A stretch of DNA of 64,000 bases. Source: Pseudomonas sp. MYb118. Lineage in GTDB: Bacteria > Pseudomonadota > Gammaproteobacteria > Pseudomonadales > Pseudomonadaceae. The stretch covers positions 3,332,934 to 3,396,933 of the forward strand of contig NZ_JBFRXN010000002.1 in the NCBI RefSeq assembly GCF_040947875.1. Reading direction: 5' to 3'. Both the position numbers and the translations under genes were made by a program. Each line of letters begins with the position of its first letter. Positions within the stretch are counted from its first letter, which is position 1. The notes beneath the pieces were generated by a model that was not told the DNA's origin, ran no database searches, and was given only the letters and a program-made list of their open reading frames with translations. Shown piece by piece: positions 18,330-26,278 of the stretch.

Positions 18330-18779
18330 TTATTGCGCTTTTTGCGGTTGTTGCGCTTTCCAGGCCTTGAATTCGGCCCATTCGGCGCGGCGCTCAGCCT
18401 GTTTTTTCTGGATCTCGTCGAATTTCTTCTGTTGATCCGGTTTCAGCAGCGCCCGTACATCGGGCTCGGCTTTCTTGTGGTTGGCAGCCATCTCGTCCTT
18501 CATGGCTTTCTGGTCGGCTGGCGAGAGTTTCTCCAGGTACTTGTCGACCACTTCCTTACGCTGGTGCATCTGCTCGCCCATGATCTTGCGGATCTGCTCG
18601 CGCTGTTCGCGGCTCAGGTCCAGCTGGCTGTACGGGCCTTTACCGCGCATGTCGTGCATCTGTCCGCCGTGGCGTGGGCCGTCCAGCGGGCCACCCATGG
18701 GGCCGGCACCTTCAGGCATGGCCATGGCAACGGTAGGCAGGGCAGCAGCGAACATCAGGGCGATAAGAGTCTTGCGCAT
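18330..18779 (-). CDS. Spy/CpxP family periplasmic protein (LTxxQ motif)
   Basis: 149 residues with a clear signal peptide (MRKTLIALMFAAALPTVAMA). Two LTxxQ-type motifs are visible (LDLSREQREQI and LLKPDQQKKF), in a helical, charged protein of the Spy/CpxP fold. CpxP and Spy are periplasmic: CpxP damps the CpxA kinase, Spy is an ATP-independent chaperone. AAGGAG precedes the ATG. The upstream gap contains a CpxR-type box (18862-18877), and its own terminator follows, so it can be expressed as a stress-induced unit. Whether it acts as an inhibitor or chaperone is not decided by sequence. Confidence 0.9.
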   Translation of the reverse strand: MRKTLIALMFAAALPTVAMAMPEGAGPMGGPLDGPRHGGQMHDMRGKGPYSQLDLSREQREQIRKIMGEQMHQRKEVVDKYLEKLSPADQKAMKDEMAANHKKAEPDVRALLKPDQQKKFDEIQKKQAERRAEWAEFKAWKAQQPQKAQ

Positions 18780-18861
18780 GGTGAATCTCCTTGTCTCGTT
18801 CCCGGTACGTTCCGGATGAGTTCAGATTACGGAGTTCAAGGTCAGCGGCAGTCAGCGGAGC

Positions 18862-18877
18862 GTAAAGCTTGGGTAAA
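18862..18877. promoter_or_regulatory. Candidate CpxR box
   Basis: GTAAA-N6-GTAAA on the plus strand, a direct repeat matching the CpxR consensus GTAAA-N(4-8)-GTAAA. It is 83 bp upstream of the cpxP-like gene and downstream of the regulator gene, the position expected for activation of cpxP. Confidence 0.65.
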
Positions 18878-18937
18878 GACGATTTCGCCGCGAGCTGACA
18901 AATGCGCAGCCGAGCGTGAGCCCGGCGGCGCCAGCGT

Positions 18938-19615
18938 TCAAAGGCTGTAGTAGTAACCGCGGCTGCGCAGGGCGACGATGCGGGGGCGGCCATCAGGGTG
19001 AGGGCCGATTTTCTTGCGCAGGTTGCTGACGTGCATGTCGAGGCTGCGGTCGTACAGGGTCAGCTTGCGACCCAGGGCGATCTGCGCCAGTTCCTGCTTG
19101 TCCAGCGGTTCGCCGGGCTGCTTGAGCAAGGCTTCGAGCAAACGGCTTTCAGAGACGGTCAGGCTGAATTCCCGCTCATCAATGCTGACCACGCCGCGCA
19201 CCGGGCTGAAACACAAGTCGCCCAGTTCGAGCTGGCTGGACACGGCCGCCGGGTGGCTGCGGCGCAACACGGCGCGCAGGCGGGCGGTCAGTTCCCGTGG
19301 GTCGCAGGGTTTGGCCAGGTAATCGTCAGCGCCCAGTTCCAGGCCGAGGATGCGGTCCAGCGGTTCGCCCCGCGCCGAGAGCATCAGCACCGGCAGGTCC
19401 GGGTGGTCGCTGCGCAATTGCTTGAGCAGTTCCAGGCCGCTGCCATCGGGCAGCATCACGTCCAGCACCACGGCGGCGGGGGCCGTTTCGGCCAGGGCCC
19501 GGCGGGCGCTCTGGCCGTCGTGACAGGCGCGAACCTGAAAACCTTCCTGGCTCAGCCAACTGACCAGCAGCTCACACAGCTCCTGATCGTCATCAATTAG
19601 TAACAGCTCGCTCAT
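18938..19615 (-). CDS. cpxR: OmpR-family response regulator, CpxR-like
   Basis: 225 residues. Receiver domain with acidic pocket DDD at residues 8-10, phospho-acceptor Asp52 (VVLDVMLPDG) and the conserved Lys in LAKPCD. A C-terminal winged helix of the OmpR/PhoB type (SLDMHVSNLRKKIG, RGYYYSL) binds DNA. It belongs with the kinase at 16781-18121 and the CpxP-like protein; in P. aeruginosa the equivalent CpxR responds to envelope stress and activates mexAB-oprM and muxABC. Here the order regulator, cpxP-like, kinase matches that locus. Confidence 0.9.
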   Translation of the reverse strand: MSELLLIDDDQELCELLVSWLSQEGFQVRACHDGQSARRALAETAPAAVVLDVMLPDGSGLELLKQLRSDHPDLPVLMLSARGEPLDRILGLELGADDYLAKPCDPRELTARLRAVLRRSHPAAVSSQLELGDLCFSPVRGVVSIDEREFSLTVSESRLLEALLKQPGEPLDKQELAQIALGRKLTLYDRSLDMHVSNLRKKIGPHPDGRPRIVALRSRGYYYSL

Positions 19616-19622
19616 GACTCAC

Positions 19623-20036
19623 TCAATTTAGCCATTGTCGACGTTTTCGACTTGCACCACTGGCGAAGATACCGCAGAGCAGGGCCAGTAGCGCAACTCC
19701 CGCACCGATCACGAACCACTGTTGCTGGTCGGTGAGAAAGCGTTGCAGCGGGCTGCTCGCCTGGGCTTCCTTGAGTTGCAGCTTCAGGCGCTGGTTCTCC
19801 TGGCGCAACCGGGCCAGCTGGGCGCTCTCACGTTCGGCATCGGCATTTTGCAGTTGTTTGCTCAACTCTTCCCGTTGTGCCTCGCTTGCCTTCAAGCGCT
19901 GCTGCAAATCGGTGATCTGGGCGCCGGCGCTCAGGGACAGCGGTGTCGAATGGCTGCCCTCGGTGGTTTCTTCACCATGGGCGGGCGCCACAATCGACAA
20001 CGTGACCAACAACACACACAACGGACCTTTGCGCAT
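19623..20036 (-). CDS. Signal peptide/coiled-coil/membrane-anchor protein
   Basis: 137 residues: signal peptide (about 1-21), a long coiled coil rich in Gln/Glu/Leu (about 42-92), one C-terminal membrane helix (about 107-126) and a basic tail RKRRQ. The layout recalls the coiled-coil plus membrane half of YgiM-like proteins, but the SH3 domain is absent. It ends 8 bp before the cpxR-like start on the same strand, so it may be the first gene of that operon. Function unknown; an envelope role is inferred. Confidence 0.75.
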   Translation of the reverse strand: MRKGPLCVLLVTLSIVAPAHGEETTEGSHSTPLSLSAGAQITDLQQRLKASEAQREELSKQLQNADAERESAQLARLRQENQRLKLQLKEAQASSPLQRFLTDQQQWFVIGAGVALLALLCGIFASGASRKRRQWLN

Positions 20037-20147
20037 GGCAACTCCTGAAATTCCAATCGAGTATTGGGCAGGTTGTCGGCAGGCAAACGAGAATAATGAG
20101 CGATTGAGAGCGCGATGAATCGGGAAGGTTCACCGCGCGGCGGGACT

Positions 20148-20447
20148 TTAAGGCAGGACTTGCTTGAACGGCTTGACCGAAACGTTGGCGTAGACACCGG
20201 CGGCGATGTACGGATCGGCATCGGCCCAGGCCTGGGCTGCGCTCAGGGAATCGAACTCGGCGACGATCAGGCTGCCGGTGAAACCCGCCGCGCCCGGATC
20301 ATTGCTGTCGACCGCAGGGTGCGGGCCGGCCAGTACGATACGGCCCTCGCCCTTGAGCACTTGCAGGCGCTCAAGGTGTGCAGGGCGTGCGGCCAGGCGG
20401 GCTTCCAGGGAGTTGGCGACGTCTGTGGCAATGATTGCGTAAAGCAT
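20148..20447 (-). CDS. YciI family protein
   Basis: 99 residues with the YciI/YCII fold hallmarks: an N-terminal strand (MLYAIIATD), [11 protein letters not shown] with the conserved His, GxxxxAGPHP and the central [18 protein letters not shown]. The Asp of the last motif and the His form the supposed active site of this ferredoxin-like family; no reaction is established. Its ATG lies 1 bp after the yciB stop with GAGGA inside yciB, so translation is probably coupled. Confidence 0.9.
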   Translation of the reverse strand: MLYAIIATDVANSLEARLAARPAHLERLQVLKGEGRIVLAGPHPAVDSNDPGAAGFTGSLIVAEFDSLSAAQAWADADPYIAAGVYANVSVKPFKQVLP

Positions 20448-20448
20448 G

Positions 20449-21045
20449 TCAGTCCTCGGTTTTTGGCGTGGTGGTGTCGGCATCGTGCAGGTGGCGCGAC
20501 AGATAGATGCCCTGGGCGACCAGGAACAGCACCGTCATGCCCAGGCTGCCGAAGACCTTGAAGTCGACCCAGTAGTCCTGGAAGGTGAATGCGACGAACA
20601 GGTTGGCAGCGCCGCAGAACAGGAAGAACGCGATCCAGGCGATGTTCAGGCGTGTCCAGACCAGGTCCGGCAGGGTCAGCGCGTGGCCCATGATGCGCTT
20701 GATCAGCAACTGGTCACCGATGAAGTGGCTGCCGATGAAGGCCAGGGCGAACAGCCAGTTGACCACCGGGGCTTTCCATTTCAGGAAGGTTTCGCTGTGG
20801 AAGGCCAGGGTCAGGCTGCCGAAGACCAGGCAGGCGATGAGGGTCAGCCACTGGCTCTTCTCCAGCTTGCGCTGCTTGATGAACAGCGTGCCGTAGACCA
20901 CCAGGGAGCTGATGATCAGCATCGCGGTAGCGCTGTAGATACCGCCTACAGTGACCTGATGACCGGCGATGTCGACGACGCGAGGGTCAATTTTGAAAAC
21001 GATGAAAAACAGCAGAAGCGGGATGAAGTCGATGAATTGTTTCAC
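20449..21045 (-). CDS. yciB: Septation protein A / YciB (inner-membrane)
   Basis: 198 residues, five or six membrane helices, starting [14 protein letters not shown] as in the YciB family. Landmarks [20 protein letters not shown] and RNLNIAW-type segment ([15 protein letters not shown]) are present. In E. coli YciB is an inner-membrane protein involved in envelope integrity and cell division. The GTG at 21045 is used because it gives the family N-terminus; there is no strong Shine-Dalgarno. yciI follows directly. Confidence 0.93.
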   Translation of the reverse strand: MKQFIDFIPLLLFFIVFKIDPRVVDIAGHQVTVGGIYSATAMLIISSLVVYGTLFIKQRKLEKSQWLTLIACLVFGSLTLAFHSETFLKWKAPVVNWLFALAFIGSHFIGDQLLIKRIMGHALTLPDLVWTRLNIAWIAFFLFCGAANLFVAFTFQDYWVDFKVFGSLGMTVLFLVAQGIYLSRHLHDADTTTPKTED

Positions 21046-21132
21046 AGTGGCAGCCAGAAGCAGGATGTGGCGGCATAATAACAAACATATGGGCGCGCGA
21101 TAGCGCCAGCTGATTTGAGGTCATACATCCCC

Positions 21133-21996
21133 GTGAATGTCGATTTGCATTGCCACAGCACCGCCTCCGATGGCGCGCTCGCGCCTGCTGCCCTGGTGGC
21201 GCGTGCGTACGAGAAAGGCGTGCGAGTGCTGGCCCTGACCGACCACGACACCGTCGAGGGGCTGGCGGAGGCGCGCAGTGCGGCGACGGCGCTGGGGATG
21301 CAACTGGTCAATGGCGTCGAGCTGTCCTGCACCTGGGGCGGCGCGACCATTCACATATTGGGTTACGCTTTTGACGTGGAGGCGCCGCCTTTGGTCGAGG
21401 CCATCGCCCGATTGCACGATGGCCGCTGGCTGCGGTCTGAAGAAATAAGCCGCAAACTGGCGCTCAAGGGCTTCCCGGGAGCACTGGAAGGCGCCCGTGC
21501 CATCCAGCAGGAGCTGGGCGACAGCGGCAACGCACCGGCCCGTCCGCATTTCGCCGACTGGATGGTGCGCGAAGGTTTCGTCAAGGACCGCGCCGAGGCG
21601 TTCCGCAAATGGCTGGGCGCCGGCAAGCTGGGGGACGTCAAGCAACACTGGCCGACCCTGGAGGAAACCGTCGAAACCCTGCGCGCGTCGAATGCCTGGG
21701 TCAGCCTGGCGCATCCCTGGCACTACGATTTCACGCGCAGCAAGCGTCGCCGGCTGATTTCTGACTATATTCAAGCGGGAGGCCAGGCACTCGAAGTGGT
21801 CAATGGCCATCAGCCCGCCGAGCAAGTGGGCAGTCTTGCCATCCTGGCTCGCGAGTTTGGCCTGCTGGTCAGCGCCGGCAGTGATTTTCATGGCCCTGGA
21901 GGCTGGTCCGAGATCGGCGAATATCGCCCGCTCCCGGAGGATCTGCCGCCACTGTGGTGTCGGTTCAAACATGACCCAATTATTGCCGTCGTCTGA
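21133..21996 (+). CDS. PHP-domain phosphoesterase (YciV / RNase AM family)
   Basis: 287 residues. PHP metal-binding motifs: DLHCHSTASDG (residues 3-13), LTDHDTVEG (about 38-46), the Glu in NGVELSC (about 64), SLAHPWHYD (about 194) and SAGSDFHGPG (about 252). E. coli YciV (RNase AM) trims 5' ends of rRNA and removes short RNAs and 3',5'-bisphosphate nucleotides; this is the likely role. The GTG at 21133 gives the family start and has GAGG upstream. It begins the co-directional set yciV, yciO, scpA, scpB. Confidence 0.9.
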   Translation: MNVDLHCHSTASDGALAPAALVARAYEKGVRVLALTDHDTVEGLAEARSAATALGMQLVNGVELSCTWGGATIHILGYAFDVEAPPLVEAIARLHDGRWLRSEEISRKLALKGFPGALEGARAIQQELGDSGNAPARPHFADWMVREGFVKDRAEAFRKWLGAGKLGDVKQHWPTLEETVETLRASNAWVSLAHPWHYDFTRSKRRRLISDYIQAGGQALEVVNGHQPAEQVGSLAILAREFGLLVSAGSDFHGPGGWSEIGEYRPLPEDLPPLWCRFKHDPIIAVV

Positions 21997-22009
21997 ACAG
22001 GTAGAGAAT

Positions 22010-22639
22010 GTGAGTCAATTTTTCCAGATTCATCCGGAAAACCCGCAGGCGCGTCTGATCAAACAGGCTGTCGAGATCATCCGCAAGGGCGGGGTGGTGA
22101 TTTATCCCACTGACTCGTCCTACGCCATTGGTTGCCAGATCGGCGACAAGGTTGCCGTGGAACGCGTGCGCCGCCTGCGCGGACTGGACGACAAGCACAA
22201 CTTCGCGCTGATTTGCAGCGACCTGTCGCAACTGGGGCTGTTCGCCAAGATCGACACCGGCACCTTCCGTATTCTCAAGGCGCACCTGCCGGGGCCGTAC
22301 ACCTTCATTCTCAATGCCACCCGTGAAGTACCGCGGCTGTTGCTGCACCCGAAAAAACGCACCATCGGCCTGCGTGTGCCCAGCCATCCGATTGCCCTGG
22401 CGCTGCTTGCCGAGCTGGGTGAGCCGCTGATGAGCGTGACGCTGATCATGCCGGGCGACTCCGACCCGCTGAGCGACCCCTACGAGATGCGCCAGTTGCT
22501 GGAGCATCAGGTGGAGCTGATCATCGACGGCGGTTTCGGCGGGATCAAGGCGTCCACCGTGATCAACCTCGCCGACGGCGAGCCGGAAGTGATCCGCGTC
22601 GGTTGCGGCGACCCTTCACCGTTCATGGCCGAGGCCTAG
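22010..22639 (+). CDS. yciO: L-threonylcarbamoyladenylate synthase type (YciO)
   Basis: 209 residues of the Sua5/YrdC/YciO family. Seen: GGVVIYPTDSSYAIGC (about 26-41), KxR-like RLRGLDDKHNFALIC, PGPYTFIL and the KRTIGLRVPSHP segment. Sua5/YrdC enzymes make threonylcarbamoyl-AMP for tRNA t6A; the YciO branch is a paralogue with a less certain role. The GTG at 22010 (MSQFFQIHP) is preferred over the ATG at 21971, which overlaps the previous gene. The TAG stop directly abuts the scpA ATG. Confidence 0.9.
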   Translation: MSQFFQIHPENPQARLIKQAVEIIRKGGVVIYPTDSSYAIGCQIGDKVAVERVRRLRGLDDKHNFALICSDLSQLGLFAKIDTGTFRILKAHLPGPYTFILNATREVPRLLLHPKKRTIGLRVPSHPIALALLAELGEPLMSVTLIMPGDSDPLSDPYEMRQLLEHQVELIIDGGFGGIKASTVINLADGEPEVIRVGCGDPSPFMAEA

Positions 22640-23461
22640 ATGTCGGCCGTGGAACCCGTTGTCGACAGTCAGGCCGACGCCCAGCAGGAACTGCCCTTCG
22701 CCATGGTCTATGGCCAGGCGGTGCTGGAAATGCCCCTGGACCTGTACATCCCGCCGGATGCGCTGGAAGTATTCCTGGAAGCCTTCGAAGGCCCGCTCGA
22801 CCTGCTGCTGTACCTGATCCGCAAGCAGAACATCAACATCCTCGACATCCCGGTGGCGGAAATCACCCGCCAGTACATGGGCTACGTCGAGCTGATGCAG
22901 TCGGTGCGCCTGGAACTGGCCGCCGAGTACCTGGTGATGGCCGCGATGCTGGCCGAGATCAAGTCGCGGATGCTGCTGCCGCGGGCGGAAACCGTCGAAG
23001 ACGAAGAAGACGACCCGCGTGCCGAGCTGATCCGCCGCCTGCAGGAATACGAGCGCTTCAAGAATGCCGCCGAAGGCATCGACGGCCTCAGCCGCGTCGG
23101 TCGCGACCTGGTAGTGCCCAAGCTGGATGCCCCGGAGGCGCGGGCGCGTAAATTGCTGCCGGATGTCAGCCTCGAAGAGCTGTTGATGTCCATGGCCGAG
23201 GTGCTGCGCCGCGGCGACATGTTCGAAAGCCACCAGGTCAGCCGCGAGGCGCTGTCCACCCGCGAACGCATGAGCGATGTGCTGGAACGCCTCAAGGGTG
23301 GCGGGTTTGTGCCGTTCATCGAGCTGTTCACCGCCGAGGAAGGCCGCCTGGGTGTGGTGGTGACCTTCATGGCGATCCTCGAGCTCGTCAAGGAATCCTT
23401 GGTCGAGCTGGTGCAGAATGAGCCGTTCGCCGCGATCCACGTGCGAGCCCGAGCCGAATAA
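22640..23461 (+). CDS. scpA: Segregation and condensation protein A
   Basis: 273 residues. The kleisin core is clear: FEGPLDLLLYLIRKQNINILDIPV (shown here as FEGPLDLLLYLIRKQ) near residue 48, EYLVMAAMLAEIKSRMLLP near 95, and a C-terminal winged helix with FVPFIELF. The first ~35 residues are an extra acidic N-terminal extension usual in pseudomonads. ScpA bridges the SMC heads and binds ScpB to form the chromosome-condensing complex. It starts immediately after yciO and is followed 11 bp later by scpB. Confidence 0.96.
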   Translation: MSAVEPVVDSQADAQQELPFAMVYGQAVLEMPLDLYIPPDALEVFLEAFEGPLDLLLYLIRKQNINILDIPVAEITRQYMGYVELMQSVRLELAAEYLVMAAMLAEIKSRMLLPRAETVEDEEDDPRAELIRRLQEYERFKNAAEGIDGLSRVGRDLVVPKLDAPEARARKLLPDVSLEELLMSMAEVLRRGDMFESHQVSREALSTRERMSDVLERLKGGGFVPFIELFTAEEGRLGVVVTFMAILELVKESLVELVQNEPFAAIHVRARAE

Positions 23462-23472
23462 CGAGTCCAATC

Positions 23473-24435
23473 ATGAACCTGACTGAACCCCGCGAGCTGG
23501 CGTCACTGCTTGAAGCCTTTCTGTTGGCCTCGGGAAAACCGCAATCGCTTGAACGCCTGTTCGAACTGTTCGAAGAAGGCGAGCGCCCGGAGCCGCCGGT
23601 CTTCAAGAAAGCCCTGACCCTGCTGGCCAAATCCTGCGAGGGGCGCGCCTTCGAATTGAAGGAAGTGGCTTCCGGCTACCGTTTGCAGATTCGCGAGAAG
23701 TTTTCGCCGTGGGTAGGGCGCTTGTGGGAAGAGCGCCCGCAGCGTTATTCCCGGGCCTTGCTGGAAACCATGGCGCTGATCGCCTATCGCCAGCCCATTA
23801 CCCGCGGCGAAATCGAAGACGTGCGCGGTGTGGCGGTCAACAGCAACATCGTCAAGACATTGATGGAACGCGAGTGGATTCGCATCGTCGGCTACCGTGA
23901 CGTGCCGGGCAAACCGGCGATGTTCGCCACGACCAAGGCGTTTCTCGATCACTTCAACCTGAAGAACCTCGACGACCTGCCACCGCTCGCCGAGCTGCGC
24001 GAACTGGAACCGGACCCGGTGCTGGACTTCGACGACGCGCCGGTGCCCGCCGGGTTGCAGGAACTGGCCGACGCCAGCGCGGAACCGGAAGAACCCAAGG
24101 AAGAAACCAGTTTCCACACGCTGCTGCTGGAGCTGGACAGCATGGAAGAGGGGCTCAAGACCGACTTCGACGATCTGTTGCGTGATGGTGAGCCTGGGGA
24201 GATGCCGGAGGTTGAGGCCGAAGCCGAAGTTGAGGTCGAAGCTGAGCCCGAACCCGAGCAGGAAGACGATGTGCTCGGCGTGGCCGAGGCCCGGGAAAAA
24301 CTCCTGGCCGCCGTCGCCGCCCTCGAACAGACACCGCCCGAGCCCGAGCCGGAGCCCGAGCTGAGCGAAGAAGAAGCCGAAGCCCGCGCCCTGGCCGAAG
24401 CCATCGAAGCCGAACGCCGCGAATTCGAAGACTGA
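23473..24435 (+). CDS. scpB: Segregation and condensation protein B
   Basis: 320 residues. Two winged-helix domains fill about residues 1-170 (LLEAFLLASGKPQSLERL; RALLETMALIAYRQPITRGEI; VKTLMEREWIRIVGYRDVPG). After residue ~180 comes a long Glu/Pro-rich acidic tail with EAE/EPE repeats, absent from shorter ScpB proteins and probably disordered. ScpB dimers bind ScpA in the SMC complex. Co-transcribed with scpA; a REPIN separates it from rluB. Confidence 0.95.
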   Translation: MNLTEPRELASLLEAFLLASGKPQSLERLFELFEEGERPEPPVFKKALTLLAKSCEGRAFELKEVASGYRLQIREKFSPWVGRLWEERPQRYSRALLETMALIAYRQPITRGEIEDVRGVAVNSNIVKTLMEREWIRIVGYRDVPGKPAMFATTKAFLDHFNLKNLDDLPPLAELRELEPDPVLDFDDAPVPAGLQELADASAEPEEPKEETSFHTLLLELDSMEEGLKTDFDDLLRDGEPGEMPEVEAEAEVEVEAEPEPEQEDDVLGVAEAREKLLAAVAALEQTPPEPEPEPELSEEEAEARALAEAIEAERREFED

Positions 24436-24456
24436 GCAGACCTTGATGGATAACCC

Positions 24457-24545
24457 TGTGGGAGCGAGCCTGCTCGCGATAGCGGAGTGTCTGTCAGTAT
24501 TTTCTTCACAGACCCACCGCTATCGCGAGCAGGCTCGCTCCCACA
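24457..24545. repeat. REPIN 4
   Basis: Inverted REP pair in the 277-bp gap between scpB and rluB. The rest of the gap has no other recognised element apart from the rluB ribosome binding site. Confidence 0.95.
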
Positions 24546-24712
24546 TGGAGGGGGGAAGGGCTATCTGCGGGCAACCCACCACCGGTCGCCCCACCCCCGG
24601 CAAATTCCCATCCATCAACTAGTCTCTGATGCGCAAACGCTGCCATGCGCGTATGATTCGCGACCCTCATGCGATCCCTTCGCCTGAACAGACCACACCG
24701 GGAGGTGCCCAG

Positions 24713-25891
24713 ATGAGTATCAACGATCAGCAAGACGACCAGCCAATCGGCCCAGCAGGCGAAAAACTGCAGAAAGTCCTCGCCCGTATCGGCGTCGGCT
24801 CGCGCCGTGACGTAGAGGCCTGGATCAGCCACGGCCGGATCAAGGTCAACGGCAAAGACGCCACCTTGGGCCAGCGTGTCGACATGCACGACGCCATCAC
24901 CATTGATGGCCGCGTGATCAAGCGTGAAGAAGCCGCCGAATCGGTGCGCCGCGTGATCATGTACAACAAGCCCGATGGCGAAATCTGCACCCGCGTCGAC
25001 CCGGAAGGCCGCCCGACCGTATTCGACAAGCTGCCAAAACCCAAAGAAGGGCGCTGGATCAACATCGGCCGCCTGGACATCAACACCACCGGCCTTTTGA
25101 TGTTCACCACCGACGGTGAGCTGGCCAACCGCCTGATGCACCCGTCCTTCGAGATGGACCGTGAATACGCCGTGCGTGTCCGCGGTGAAGTCGACGACGA
25201 GATGATCGAGCGCCTGAAAGCGGGTGTGGTCCTCGAAGACGGCCCGGCGCGTTTCACCGACATTCAGCAGGCACCGGGCGGCGAAGGTTTCAACCACTGG
25301 TACCACTGCGTGGTGATGGAAGGTCGTAACCGTGAAGTGCGTCGCCTGTGGGAATCCCAGGGCCTGGTGGTCAGCCGCCTGAAGCGCGTGCGTTTCGGTC
25401 CGGTGTTCCTCAACTCCGACCTGCCGATGGGCCGCTGGCGCGAAATGAGCCAGTACGAAGTGGACATCCTCAGCGCCGAAGTAGGCCTGACCCCGGTGGC
25501 GATGCCGCAGATGAACGCCAAGAGCAAGGACAAGCTGGAGCGTATGCAGCGTAAATCGTCGCGGCCAATGGCCCGTACCGATCGCGTGCGCACCCTGCGT
25601 CCGGCGACCGATGCACCTGCATCGCCACGGGTGGCCCGTGAGCCGCAGCTTGAAGGCGAGCGTCGCAAACCGGCCGCGCGCCAGGACGGTGAGCGTGCCC
25701 CGCGTGCGCCGCGTCCGGCCAGTGGCCGTAGCGAGCGTGGCGAAGGTCGCGGTACGCCGGTGGCCGAGCGTCCGGTCGAGACCAAGCGCCCGGCCAAACC
25801 GGCCGCCAAGCGTCCGGGGATCAAGCTGACCGACGGCGATGCGCCGGCGAGCAAGCGCCGCGGTGCACCGACGGGTGTGAAGAAGCGCTAA
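24713..25891 (+). CDS. rluB: 23S rRNA pseudouridine synthase RluB
   Basis: 392 residues. An S4 RNA-binding domain (about 14-70, EKLQKVLARIGVGSRRDVE) precedes the RsuA/RluB catalytic domain with the active-site Asp in GRLDINTTGLL (about 118-128) and EGRNREVRRLW. RluB converts U2605 of 23S rRNA (E. coli numbering) to pseudouridine. From about residue 270 the protein is an extended Arg/Lys/Pro/Ala-rich basic tail, probably RNA-binding and disordered. GGGAGGT precedes ATG 24713; a strong terminator follows. Confidence 0.95.
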   Translation: MSINDQQDDQPIGPAGEKLQKVLARIGVGSRRDVEAWISHGRIKVNGKDATLGQRVDMHDAITIDGRVIKREEAAESVRRVIMYNKPDGEICTRVDPEGRPTVFDKLPKPKEGRWINIGRLDINTTGLLMFTTDGELANRLMHPSFEMDREYAVRVRGEVDDEMIERLKAGVVLEDGPARFTDIQQAPGGEGFNHWYHCVVMEGRNREVRRLWESQGLVVSRLKRVRFGPVFLNSDLPMGRWREMSQYEVDILSAEVGLTPVAMPQMNAKSKDKLERMQRKSSRPMARTDRVRTLRPATDAPASPRVAREPQLEGERRKPAARQDGERAPRAPRPASGRSERGEGRGTPVAERPVETKRPAKPAAKRPGIKLTDGDAPASKRRGAPTGVKKR

Positions 25892-25911
25892 GCGGTAAGC
25901 TGCACGTGAGA

Positions 25912-25940
25912 AACGCCATCCTTCGGGGTGGCGTTTTTTT
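25912..25940 (+). terminator. Intrinsic terminator of rluB
   Basis: AACGCCATCC-TTCG-GGGTGGCGTT forms a 10-bp stem with a stable UUCG tetraloop, running into eight Ts, 20 bp after the rluB stop. Confidence 0.95.
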
Positions 25941-25967
25941 TGGTCTGCCTTTTAGATGTGTGGTGCG

Positions 25968-26065
25968 GCGGATGGCCTCATCGCGAGCAAGCTCGCTCCT
26001 ACAGGGTTCAGCGTCGTACACAACCCCCCTGTAGGAGCGGGCTTGCCCGCGATGAGGCCATCCGC
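25968..26065. repeat. REPIN 5, inward-facing arrangement
   Basis: Two REP copies in inverted order to the others: the CTCGCTCCTACAGG and CCTGTAGGAGCGGG ends face each other, and the outer arms GCGGATGGCCTCATCGCG / CGCGATGAGGCCATCCGC form the long stem. The 387-bp gap from rluB to the permease gene contains the rluB terminator, this REPIN and about 210 bp of probable promoter/leader DNA with no other recognised element. Confidence 0.9.
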
Positions 26066-26278
26066 AACACACAAATGTCTACCCGGACATCCCCGGCAAC
26101 AAGCCGCCGATGCCCCAGCGTCTGGCACCGCGCAGTCAGCGGTGTACAATGCGCGCCGTTTTACCTGTGACCACCTGCGCAGCAGCGCAACCCTCAAGGC
26201 TACCCGCTTTGTTCACTCCGCCACGTCACGAGCGTGTCGGGTTCGATTTCGTCACAGATAAAAACAAACAGGTGACGC

